Below are positions 14,367-21,111 of a DNA stretch of 21,111 nucleotides, piece by piece; within the stretch, counting starts at the first letter, position 1; each line of letters starts with the position of its first letter. Source of the stretch: Haloferacaceae archaeon (GTDB taxonomy: Archaea > Halobacteriota > Halobacteria > Halobacteriales > Haloferacaceae); contig JAQCMZ010000145.1 of assembly GCA_028274825.1 (NCBI GenBank), positions 1 to 21,111 of the forward strand, read 5' to 3'. The notes beneath the pieces are model-generated. The model ran no database searches and had not been told where the DNA came from. It saw only the letters and a list, made by a program, of their open reading frames with translations. The translations under genes were made by a program, and so were the position numbers.

Positions 14367-14847
14367 AGAGAGCGCGTGATAGTTATTGTTTGAGGAATGA
14401 TGCATATACTCATCTAGTCAGGCCATCGCTGCTGGACTGGCGGGGCGAGTGTCAGTCGCTCCTGATGCAGGGTCCCACTCGTCCAGCCGACTCACTTGGC
14501 GGTGACACTCACTGCGCGGGACTGTGGTCTGCTACTCCACTTGCACGCTCACGAGTGAACTTGCGGGAAGCTGACCCGTGTGAGTATTCGCTCTGTGAGC
14601 CACGAACCGGAGGGATTCGATTATGCTCTCGAGCAGGTTGCGTAAGTCGATCGACCGCCAGTTCGGCTGCTGGCAATCTCAACACTGCTCTGACTGGCGC
14701 ATGCGCTCTGGCTCGGACACTCTGTAGAGAAGTTCGACTCGCCACCCGTCGGAACGAGAACCCGTCCAGCCACCACCGGCGAGGTGAGAGATTCTTGTGG
14801 TAATCTGCATTTTCCGTTGCCGGGGATCGGTAATTCGACTCCTCTGA

Positions 14848-16878
14848 TCACTCCGTCAGTCGCTCGGAGAGGTCGCTCCGCCACGTCAACTGCCCGTCGA
14901 ACACGATCGGGTGGTCGCCATCACCTTTCGACAGGAAGGCCATGAGTTCTGTCTCGCTAATCTCGAACGTTTGCGTAGAGCCACAGAGACTCGACCGGCC
15001 GTCCGATTGGAGCTGTGACTGCCAGGTCGCGCCAGACGACCCGAGCATACAGGCTCTGTGAGCCACGTCATATCTCCCGTCGTCTCTGGAGTCGATAATC
15101 TGGTAGCCTGTAGTGAGATCTCGGGCTTGCATCAGTGAGTGAGTGCCGTCTCCGATGACCATGTAGTCTTTTCCAGCCATAACCTGCCGGCGAGCCAGTG
15201 TGATCGCTCGCTCAATCTCGAACCCGTGGATGAGGAGCCGACCGAAATCAGTGCCCACAGTCGTCGCACTCTCATCGAGCACACTGTTGACGGTCACACC
15301 CCCGGCGACGCTGCCGTTCCTGACGAGGTCGATCCCCTCCCGGACTGAGCCACACGCGTTCAAGAAAAACGACTGCGCGTTCGACACGTCGAGTTCGGAG
15401 GCGGCGAGAGTCCCGTCACGACAGACGAGTCCCGACGGCTCACAGTGACCGATAAAGTGGACGAGATCGTGGGTCTTCTCGAAGACGCGTTTGAGCTGGG
15501 CTCTACTGACGTTTTCGCGGTGGCTGTATCGCATGTTGAGTTCTTCGGCTCGCGAGCGGTAGAGTTCAGATGCATTCCCTGCTTCCTTGCTCATGCGTTT
15601 ATCATTGACGACACAGACGACTGAGATCGGCTCGCTCGACCGCTCAAGATACCGTGCCCGATTCCGATAGGCTGCTGGCAGCGAGCGAAACACGTCGATT
15701 GGTAGCGTCTGTGCTAACCAGCCGTGCCAGTGGGCCGAGCTGAGATCCGGGTGTTGTAATTCGGCCGCGACCGACTCGTGAGTGCCTCGATAGAAGTCTT
15801 CGAGACTGCGCGAGAGCCGCTCTTTCCCCTGCAGGGGTTCGGCCCGTGGCAGATGGAGTTGTGGCAGATCTGCCAGAAAATACGGTAACGATGCCACGTA
15901 TTCGTACTCCGGCTGCACGTACATCGAGAGATTCCACGGAGGGAGCTGGTCTGTGATAGCCTCGTAGTCGGTTTGCTGGTAACTCGACAATCGGTCGGCC
16001 ATTGACGCAGCGTACAATCGGTCGGGGTCGATATCCAGGTGGTTGAGTGCGTCGAGTTCGACCACGTCAGTTCCGTGCGGGCCGGCACTACGAACGAGGC
16101 TATCCAGGTGAACGACCTGTCGGAGTTGCTCTGCGATGCACGTCTCGAATCCAGGGCCGGAGGCAAACTCGACGTCTGTGTGCCCCTCGAGACGTGGCGT
16201 GACGCCTGGTTGAGTCCTGACCGCCGCCCCCAGGTAGTACACGAGCGATGCTGCGGTCGTCAGATACGACAGTTCGGGCGGCACGACGAGTTCAATCTCA
16301 GACTCTCGTGAGAACTGATTGGCAGCCGACTGTTCGTCGACGAAGGTGACTGTCGGAGGATGTTCTCGCAGTGACGGTAACGAGCGGTCTGGACTCCTGG
16401 TCTGGTGTCCGTCTCCGAACGCTGTGAGCGCCTTCGCGAGTCCTTCCGGCGTCCGTGTGACAGTTATCTGTTCGCGAGGGGAACCAGCGTGGCTGTGAAA
16501 TCCCAGTGTGACCTGCCGCTGTGTCGGGGATTCGACCTCAACTGCGCCGTGGGCCTGCCGTGTAATCGTGAGTGTGCCGTTGACCCGAAGGTATGTCAGT
16601 ACGGGACCGTCGACGCTGAGTCGATAAGCACACTCGGGGAGAGACAGTACAGTTGCATCACCACACAGACGATACGTCTTCTCAGTGTCGAGCGAGTCGA
16701 CAACGACACTCCCGGTGGGAAACCGAAGACGGCCGGCCGACGCGTGAACGACTTGATCGACTGGCCGGTCCAGCGTCGGTCCCTCTGAGAGTGGTGTCAT
16801 GTCACCGAAGATCGTGGTCTCCCGCTCGGCGGCATCGGTGGCGCGGACCCCGTTTGCGGTCCACTCGACAGAGAGCAT
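14848..16878 (-). CDS. CHAT-domain (caspase-like) protease homologue
   Basis: CHAT domains are caspase-fold cysteine peptidases; in bacteria and archaea they often act as inducible effectors. In this 676-residue protein the C-terminal part (about 430-600) shows LVHFIGHCEPSGLV with candidate catalytic His478, then SFFLNACGSVREG with candidate nucleophile Cys509, then AGGVTVNSVLDESATTVG and LLIHGFEIERAITLARRQVM as in CHAT folds. Residues 1-140 are rich in short beta-strand-like segments (VHASAGRLRFPTGSVVVDSL, LTYLRVNGTLTI). Residues 185-400 form an alpha/beta or helical region I cannot assign. There is no signal peptide or membrane segment, so it is probably cytosolic. It starts at ATG 16878, 28 bases after a TATA element (16903-16910), divergent from glyA. 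No partner gene follows. Confidence 0.72.
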   Translation of the reverse strand: MLSVEWTANGVRATDAAERETTIFGDMTPLSEGPTLDRPVDQVVHASAGRLRFPTGSVVVDSLDTEKTYRLCGDATVLSLPECAYRLSVDGPVLTYLRVNGTLTITRQAHGAVEVESPTQRQVTLGFHSHAGSPREQITVTRTPEGLAKALTAFGDGHQTRSPDRSLPSLREHPPTVTFVDEQSAANQFSRESEIELVVPPELSYLTTAASLVYYLGAAVRTQPGVTPRLEGHTDVEFASGPGFETCIAEQLRQVVHLDSLVRSAGPHGTDVVELDALNHLDIDPDRLYAASMADRLSSYQQTDYEAITDQLPPWNLSMYVQPEYEYVASLPYFLADLPQLHLPRAEPLQGKERLSRSLEDFYRGTHESVAAELQHPDLSSAHWHGWLAQTLPIDVFRSLPAAYRNRARYLERSSEPISVVCVVNDKRMSKEAGNASELYRSRAEELNMRYSHRENVSRAQLKRVFEKTHDLVHFIGHCEPSGLVCRDGTLAASELDVSNAQSFFLNACGSVREGIDLVRNGSVAGGVTVNSVLDESATTVGTDFGRLLIHGFEIERAITLARRQVMAGKDYMVIGDGTHSLMQARDLTTGYQIIDSRDDGRYDVAHRACMLGSSGATWQSQLQSDGRSSLCGSTQTFEISETELMAFLSKGDGDHPIVFDGQLTWRSDLSERLTE

Positions 16879-16899
16879 TCAGTCGGATGTACAGAGACG

Positions 16900-16919
16900 G
16901 CCGATTTACATGTGTCGGC
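16900..16919. promoter_or_regulatory. CHAT-gene promoter inside an inverted repeat
   Basis: GCCGA (16900-16904) and TCGGC (16915-16919) flank the TATA-like GATTTACA (16903-16910) that serves the CHAT gene on the minus strand. A regulator binding the arms would cover the TATA box. Confidence 0.4.
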
Positions 16920-17009
16920 AAACCCGAAAGTCTGTTAGAGGGGAAATTATTCGTGCCTCTTCTGGCGCGTATCGGTGTCGGTGTGGGCAAGCACAGCCGA
17001 ACGGGCAGG

Positions 17010-17016
17010 ATTTATT
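17010..17016 (+). promoter_or_regulatory. glyA TATA box
   Basis: ATTTATT is centred 27 bases before ATG 17040. It lies directly before the alternative ATG 17019, too close for that start. Confidence 0.7.
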
Positions 17017-17039
17017 CCATGTGGTTTCGTAATAGCCAT

Positions 17040-18284
17040 ATGGAGCACAATCGCGTCCGAAAAGTAGATCCGAAAGTTGCCGACGCACTCGAGGCGGAGG
17101 TCGACCGCCAGCGTGACACACTGTCGATGATCGCCAGCGAAAACCACGCCAGCCGAGCAGTGATTGGCGCGCAGGGAAGCGCGCTGACGAACAAATACGC
17201 TGAAGGGTATCCCGGAGAGCGATACTACGCCGGCTGTGAGCACGCAGACGAAGTCGAGTCGCTCGCGATCGATCGGGCCAAACAGTTGTGGGGCGCCGAC
17301 CACGTGAACGTCCAGCCACACTCCGGCACACAGGCGAATCAGGCCGTCTACGGGGCGATGCTCGAACCGGGTGACAAAATCCTCTCGCTTGATCTCAACC
17401 ACGGTGGCCACCTCTCGCACGGTCACAAGGCCAACTTTGCCGGACAACTGTACGAGGTTGAACAGTACCACGTCGACCCCGAGACAGGATACCTCGATTA
17501 CGAGGGCCTCAGAGAAATGGCCGAATCGTTCAATCCCGATGTCATCGTCTCGGGCTACTCAGCGTATCCGCGAGAAGTCGAGTGGGAACGCATCCAGGAA
17601 GCGGCTGACGCGACCGATGCGTATCATCTCTCGGATATCGCCCACATTACCGGACTCGTCGCTGCCGGTGTTCACTCCTCGCCGGTCGGGGTGGCTGACT
17701 TCGTCACCGGGTCGACTCACAAGACTGTTCGTGCCGGCCGGGGCGGGATCATCATGTGCAAAGACGAGTACGCAGACAAAATCGACACGGCGGTGTTTCC
17801 CGGCGGACAGGGCGGCCCCCTGATGCACAATATTGCCGGCAAAGCCGTCGGATTCAAAGAAGCTCTGCAACCCGAGTTCGTCACCTACGCCGAGCAGGTG
17901 GTGGAAAACGCCGACGTGTTGGCCAAGACACTCCAAGATCACGGCCTCTCACTCGTCTCTGGCGGCACTGACAACCACCTCGTTCTCGCCGATCTCCGAG
18001 ACTCTCACCCGGATCTGTCCGGCGGGACTGCTGACGAAGCGCTGGCGGAAGCCGGAATTATTCTGAACGGGAATACGGTCCCCGGAGAAACTCGGTCGCC
18101 GTTCGATCCGTCCGGGATCCGTGTCGGGACCGCCGCGCTCACGACTCGCGGCTTCGATACCGATGCAATTCGCGAAGTCGGTGACCTGATCTACCGCGTC
18201 GTCGACAACTACGATGACGACCAGGTTATTCGCGAGGTTCGTAGCCGCGTTGACGAGCTTACCGACGAGTACACGCTGTACTGA
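17040..18284 (+). CDS. glyA: Serine hydroxymethyltransferase GlyA
   Basis: GlyA is a PLP enzyme that interconverts serine and glycine while loading a one-carbon unit onto a folate or pterin carrier. The 414 residues are the usual length. Visible blocks are TLSMIASENHAS near the start, TNKYAEGYPGERYYAGCEH, WGADHVNVQPHSGTQANQAV, LSLDLNHGGHLSHGH, the PLP-binding VTGSTHKTVRAGRGG with Schiff-base Lys228, FPGGQGGPLMHNIAGKAV and SGGTDNHLVLADL. All key residues are present. ATG 17040 is chosen over ATG 17019 and over longer extensions because of the TATA box 27 bases upstream. It converges with the next gene, with only 33 bases between the stops. Confidence 0.95.
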   Translation: MEHNRVRKVDPKVADALEAEVDRQRDTLSMIASENHASRAVIGAQGSALTNKYAEGYPGERYYAGCEHADEVESLAIDRAKQLWGADHVNVQPHSGTQANQAVYGAMLEPGDKILSLDLNHGGHLSHGHKANFAGQLYEVEQYHVDPETGYLDYEGLREMAESFNPDVIVSGYSAYPREVEWERIQEAADATDAYHLSDIAHITGLVAAGVHSSPVGVADFVTGSTHKTVRAGRGGIIMCKDEYADKIDTAVFPGGQGGPLMHNIAGKAVGFKEALQPEFVTYAEQVVENADVLAKTLQDHGLSLVSGGTDNHLVLADLRDSHPDLSGGTADEALAEAGIILNGNTVPGETRSPFDPSGIRVGTAALTTRGFDTDAIREVGDLIYRVVDNYDDDQVIREVRSRVDELTDEYTLY

Positions 18285-18317
18285 GTCGGCCGCGCGTCTC
18301 CGTGAGAAACTCAGGGT

Positions 18318-19037
18318 TCACTTTTCTGCCGTGGAAAGACAGTTCCGAATACTCTCGATTGGGATATCAGCAACTTCCTCGAGATTAGCGACGAGATCGC
18401 GAGTGGCCCGAACCAGCTTTTCGGCTGCGACCGGATCTACGGTGCCTTGTAGCGCGTCGATCCGCTTGGCTCGCTCTCGAAGCCGACCGGAGATTTCTCT
18501 GGCTTCCTGGTTCGGGTTGTCTTCGAGATAGTCAGTGAGATCCTCTCGGAACAATTCGATTGTTCTGGCGACTGCGAGCCCTCTCGCTGGATAGAGACTC
18601 TCGGGGACTTCCGAAGGAGCCGGACGGCGGTCTTCGTCGGCACCTTTGAGCAGATTCAGCACGTACAGTTGCTCAGTATCTGTCGGCACCCGTGTCCGAT
18701 GGTAGACGTCGACAGCCTCTAACAGTTCGCGAGCCACGAGATACGTATCACTTGGCGGCTGGAGATGGCCCTCGTCGATGAATCCCCGCTTACGGAGATA
18801 CTCGCGGAGATCCGTCTTGAGATCACGGACTAAGTCACGAGGAATCCCTTCAGCGTCACCGATTGCGGCCTTGTGAGCCGTGAGATCGAGTTCTGTCGGC
18901 GTGTCAGTGTGTTGTGTCCGCTTGTCGACACCGACGCTGCGGAGGCTGTCACAGCCGGGACACGCGACGTCACCGGTGTCGTAGTACGACCACCGGGTCC
19001 CGCAGTCCTGACACTCCCGCGTGCCTCGTACCTTCAT
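18318..19037 (-). CDS. Zinc-ribbon protein, haloarchaeal DUF7117-like
   Basis: A 239-residue soluble protein. It opens with a TFIIB-like zinc ribbon, ECQDCGTRWSYY then ACPGCDS, giving CxxC-x13-CxxC at Cys9, Cys12, Cys26 and Cys29. The rest is mostly helical and acidic (RDLVRDLKTDLREYLRKRGF, YLVARELLEAVDVYHRTR, EISGRLRERAKRIDALQ). I recall this pattern as the haloarchaea-specific DUF7117 group, with no known function. A nucleic-acid or protein-docking role is only a guess from the ribbon. An ATG at 19055 is in frame, but MKVRG at 19037 fits the family start and a TATA-like GATACAAA (19063-19070). It lies downstream of surE on the same strand. Confidence 0.7.
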   Translation of the reverse strand: MKVRGTRECQDCGTRWSYYDTGDVACPGCDSLRSVGVDKRTQHTDTPTELDLTAHKAAIGDAEGIPRDLVRDLKTDLREYLRKRGFIDEGHLQPPSDTYLVARELLEAVDVYHRTRVPTDTEQLYVLNLLKGADEDRRPAPSEVPESLYPARGLAVARTIELFREDLTDYLEDNPNQEAREISGRLRERAKRIDALQGTVDPVAAEKLVRATRDLVANLEEVADIPIESIRNCLSTAEK

Positions 19038-19131
19038 TTGTGCGTGTTTCGGCATTGCTCGGTTTGTATCTGCGGGTCACCACTCCACGGCTGACGCGGT
19101 GAGTCTCTTCTGTGTTCTTGTGTGAGCCTAC

Positions 19132-19149
19132 CCCGGGGTCACCCCCGGG
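19132..19149 (-). terminator. GC hairpin 3' of surE
   Basis: CCCGGGG (19132-19138) pairs with CCCCGGG (19143-19149) across a 4-base loop. It lies between surE and the zinc-ribbon gene on the minus strand and may end the surE transcript; a clear T-run is lacking. Confidence 0.35.
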
Positions 19150-19226
19150 ACAGTCGCCCCGACAGCCTGTCCATCCGTATCACCGCCAGAGTTTCGATCC
19201 TGAAGACCTCTCGAGACGATCGACAG

Positions 19227-20045
19227 TCAGGAACGCGGCTCCAGTGGTGACTGGAGTGTCTCGCCAATCTGCCCATTTAGTGACGACCGCGAGACCGATA
19301 AGGGAGAAACACTAATTTCGCCGTCGACAGTCGCCCGGCGGTCCGTTCCGATCTCGTCTGGAATCTCCATATCGAGGAATTGCCGCCAGAAGCGATCGCG
19401 CAACTCCATACCGGCCTCTCCGCGCGCCTCGATTCCGTCATTCTCGGGATCACGCTCCACGATTTTGAACCCAGTCGCGGGTTCAGTAACTCTGACTGCG
19501 GGGTCGGCAGCGTCACGGGGAGCGGGAACGTTCACGTTGAGGACATCCTCTCCAGCGATGGGGCCGTCTGTCAGGCGCCGACCGACGAGATGATGCGTGA
19601 ACTCGGCTGCGTGATGAAAATCCTCACGAGTATCGTTCTGGGGAAACGGTAATTCAGTCCGATCGTACAGCGACACCGCGATCCCGGGCAGATCAAGATG
19701 GGCTGCTTCCATGGCTGCTCCGACAGTCCCTGACCGGCCGATGATGTGTGAGCCGATATTGGGGCCGTGATTGCAGCCTGAGACGACGAGATCTGGGTCC
19801 ATACCGAGTGCCGTCACCGCAACAGCCACACAGTCGGCCGGCGTCCCGTCGACGGCGTATCCGAGTTCTGTCTCGCGAAACTCGACAGTCGTCTCCCACC
19901 ACGACCGCTCACCGCCGACCCCTGACTGGTTGCTTGAGGGGGCGACGACCGTCACGGAGTAATCGTCGATTAACGCATCTTCGAGGGCTCCGAGCCCGGT
20001 TGCATCAATTCCGTCGTCGTTGGTGAGGAGAAGCTCGTCTGTCAC
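19227..20045 (-). CDS. surE: 5'/3'-nucleotidase SurE
   Basis: SurE is a metal-dependent phosphatase acting on nucleoside monophosphates. The 272-residue protein carries the metal-site residues in the expected places: LLTNDDGID (Asp10, Asp11), VVAPSSNQSGVGG (Ser41) and VVSGCNHGPNIG (Asn92). Also present are YAVDGTPADCV, GTVGAAMEAA, and the later NVNVPAP. The C-terminal 80 residues are less conserved, as usual. The start is GTG 20045, supported by the TATA box at 20071-20078. The zinc-ribbon gene follows on the same strand after about 190 bases that include a GC hairpin. Confidence 0.92.
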   Translation of the reverse strand: MTDELLLTNDDGIDATGLGALEDALIDDYSVTVVAPSSNQSGVGGERSWWETTVEFRETELGYAVDGTPADCVAVAVTALGMDPDLVVSGCNHGPNIGSHIIGRSGTVGAAMEAAHLDLPGIAVSLYDRTELPFPQNDTREDFHHAAEFTHHLVGRRLTDGPIAGEDVLNVNVPAPRDAADPAVRVTEPATGFKIVERDPENDGIEARGEAGMELRDRFWRQFLDMEIPDEIGTDRRATVDGEISVSPLSVSRSSLNGQIGETLQSPLEPRS

Positions 20046-20070
20046 GAGCTATGATTCCTGAGCACCGGTG

Positions 20071-20078
20071 TTATATCA
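20071..20078 (-). promoter_or_regulatory. surE TATA box
   Basis: On the minus strand TGATATAA is centred 29 bases before GTG 20045. This supports a leaderless or nearly leaderless GTG start. Confidence 0.6.
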
Positions 20079-20219
20079 TGCGAAGAGAGGAATTCGCCGC
20101 TTGGATACAACTCGGAGTATCGGGGAGTGGATTATCGACAGCGGTCTCCCGCGGTGGCGCTCCGAAGCGGTTGCCTCGCCAACCTGTGGGCGCGATAGAC
20201 TGTCACCTAGTTTCGAACG

Positions 20220-21110
20220 TCAGGATCGTCCCGAACCGCCACCACTGTTCACGAGGCTGTTGTTCCCACTCTCCTGGCCGCGGCTGTTGTTTGACCCGCT
20301 AGATCCGCTCCCCTGACCGCGGCTGTTATCTGAGCCCCCGGACTCATTTGCCTGACCGTCATTTTTCTCGGCCCCGCCAGCGTTGCCGTTTGCCGACTGC
20401 CCGGGCGGTCCGCGCTCACCATCGCCGCCGTCTCGCTCTGGTGGGCCCTGCGGCGGCCCTTCCCGCGGCCGAGCCTCACGGTCGCTCACCTCGGGCCGTT
20501 CAGCCTCATTCGGCTGGTCAGCCTGGGGTGGTCGATCGACTGTGACTGGCCGCTCTGTAGTGTCGCCGACTGGAGGCCCGAACGCTCGCGACCGATCGTT
20601 GAGCGATTCGACCTCCTGCTCGTTGAGCCCACGTTCCGCCCGAACAGCTGGAGGTAGCGAGCAGACAACGGCTGCTTGCTCGCTAGAGAGCCGTTGAATG
20701 TGACGCAGTCGCGCATCATGCGCTCGGCTCGGCGGCTCTGCGAGCGTCTCAGTTAATTGCTGTTCTAACTGCGCCTGGTGGTCGGCTGCGACATCTGCCC
20801 GCTGTCGGTCACTCGCAGCCGTAGCGATCCGCCGGCCGAACGCTCGTCCCTGGAGATCACCAGCGAGTAGTGCCTGAACCAGCTCTGCAATTGACGCGAG
20901 CTGCTTACCTGGCAACGCGGGTTGGGTTGGCCTATACACGCTGATCTGTGTCGTCGTTGCGACACCATCCGCGTTCTCGACATATCCTGTCACCGTGTGC
21001 TTACGGCGGTGCGAGGAGAAAGCCCCGCCGTTCACGGCGGGGATGAATCCGACAACCCCTACATGAACCACGTTCGACGTGTCGAACGGATGGTTTAACT
21101 GACGAGATGC
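20220..21110 (-). CDS. Unrecognised low-complexity protein, 5' end uncertain
   Basis: The minus-strand frame is open from the right edge to a TGA at 20220-20222. I do not recognise the protein. From about 20993 downwards it has a short beta-like stretch (VTGYVENADGVATTTQISVY), then a helical part with many Gln, Glu and Ala (DRQRADVAADHQAQLEQQL, LSSEQAAVVC). The tail of about 100 residues is disordered and rich in Pro, Gly, Ser and Asn, with a 13-residue repeat around NSRGQ (39-base period, 20271-20288 and 20310-20327). The segment above about 21000 (VGFIPAVNGGAFSS) is only the translation of the IS200/IS605-like end at 21013-21053, so the apparent N-terminus is probably not original. GTG 20993 is a possible start but lacks a TATA box. 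It may be a 5'-truncated gene. Confidence 0.45.
   Translation of the reverse strand, partial: ASRQLNHPFDTSNVVHVGVVGFIPAVNGGAFSSHRRKHTVTGYVENADGVATTTQISVYRPTQPALPGKQLASIAELVQALLAGDLQGRAFGRRIATAASDRQRADVAADHQAQLEQQLTETLAEPPSRAHDARLRHIQRLSSEQAAVVCSLPPAVRAERGLNEQEVESLNDRSRAFGPPVGDTTERPVTVDRPPQADQPNEAERPEVSDREARPREGPPQGPPERDGGDGERGPPGQSANGNAGGAEKNDGQANESGGSDNSRGQGSGSSGSNNSRGQESGNNSLVNSGGGSGRS
21013..21053 (+). mobile_element. IS200/IS605-type right end, reRNA-scaffold-like
   Basis: CGAGGAGAAAG leads into an 8-bp stem with a TTCA loop (CCCCGCCG 21023-21030, CGGCGGGG 21035-21042) and ends ATGAATCCGAC (21043-21053). This is the classical haloarchaeal end 3' of IS1341-type tnpB. A preceding CACCG...CGGTG pairing (20991-21012) could extend the structure. 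A tnpB would be expected upstream on the plus strand, but that DNA is occupied by the antisense low-complexity ORF, so the end is orphaned. Confidence 0.7.
21071..21088. promoter_or_regulatory. Perfect 18-base palindromic site
   Basis: CGTTCGAC and GTCGAACG are perfect inverted arms separated by GT. It lies 17 bases beyond the IS-like end. It may be an operator, the insertion target, or a chance palindrome. Confidence 0.35.
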
Positions 21111-21111
21111 C

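Larger units (their letters stand above)
13931..14847. other. 0.9 kb gene-free stretch with hairpins
   Basis: No frame here resembles a known protein. It holds the tbsP promoter (13957-13966), an AT-rich ACATATTTTT (14047-14056), a strong hairpin at 14173-14203, an IS200/IS605-like hairpin at 14347-14366 and the AT-rich AGTTATTGTTTGAGG at 14381-14395. I think much of it is decayed IS200/IS605-family sequence, but no tnpA or tnpB motif remains. Confidence 0.4.

Noticed and set aside
14621..14884. Minus-strand 87-codon frame overlapping the end of the CHAT gene
   Set aside because: It has a low-complexity Ser/Thr composition, no family resemblance, and overlaps the real C-terminal coding sequence of the CHAT gene.
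1..21111. CRISPR array
   Set aside because: No regularly spaced direct repeats of 24-40 bases were seen. The only phased repeat is the pentanucleotide tract at 10665-10714.

Overview
The window looks like chromosomal DNA of a halophilic archaeon (class Halobacteria). The predicted proteins are acidic and low in Lys and Cys. Several families are typical of or restricted to haloarchaea: the Bat-type HTH regulator, TbsP, the small DUF7116-like and DUF7117-like proteins, and a haloarchaeal-style CtaA. Most confident genes have an AT-rich TATA-like element about 26-31 bases before the start codon and no Shine-Dalgarno, the signature of leaderless haloarchaeal transcripts. I used that spacing to choose several starts. 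I cannot name the genus.

Layout. 1-972: a possible gene edge, an IS200/IS605-like end and a long gap with one weak small ORF. 973-1833 (+): heme A synthase ctaA. 1960-5415 (-): DUF456 membrane protein, tRNA cytidine acetyltransferase tmcA and a DUF7116-like small protein. 5850-6221 (-): A-type Fe-S carrier, divergent from a Bat-type HTH regulator (6424-7086, +), which is followed by an MFS transporter (7167-8498, +). 8499-9181: a gene-free stretch with at least three IS200/IS605-like hairpin ends. 9182-10450 (-): hisD. 10451-10841: a gap with a degenerate pentanucleotide repeat. 10842-12617 (-): a YcaO protein with an N-terminal Cys-pair domain. 13115-13930 (-): the TbsP regulator. 13931-14847: a 0.9 kb gene-free stretch with strong hairpins. 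14848-16878 (-): a CHAT (caspase-like) protease homologue, divergent from glyA (17040-18284, +). 18318-20045 (-): a zinc-ribbon DUF7117-like protein and surE. 20220 to the right edge (-): an unrecognised low-complexity protein whose N-terminal coding sequence runs through another IS200/IS605-like end.

Most genes are housekeeping: respiration (ctaA), RNA modification (tmcA), Fe-S assembly, histidine and one-carbon metabolism (hisD, glyA) and nucleotide turnover (surE). No single operon-encoded system ties them together. The less ordinary content is (i) the CHAT homologue with a His-Cys dyad and an uncharacterised N-terminal half, (ii) the YcaO protein fused to a Cys-pair/E1-like N-terminus with no obvious partner or precursor peptide, and (iii) a scatter of orphan IS200/IS605 end hairpins resembling TnpB guide-RNA (omega/reRNA) scaffolds, with no tnpA or tnpB gene in the window. 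I saw no CRISPR array, rRNA or convincing tRNA gene.
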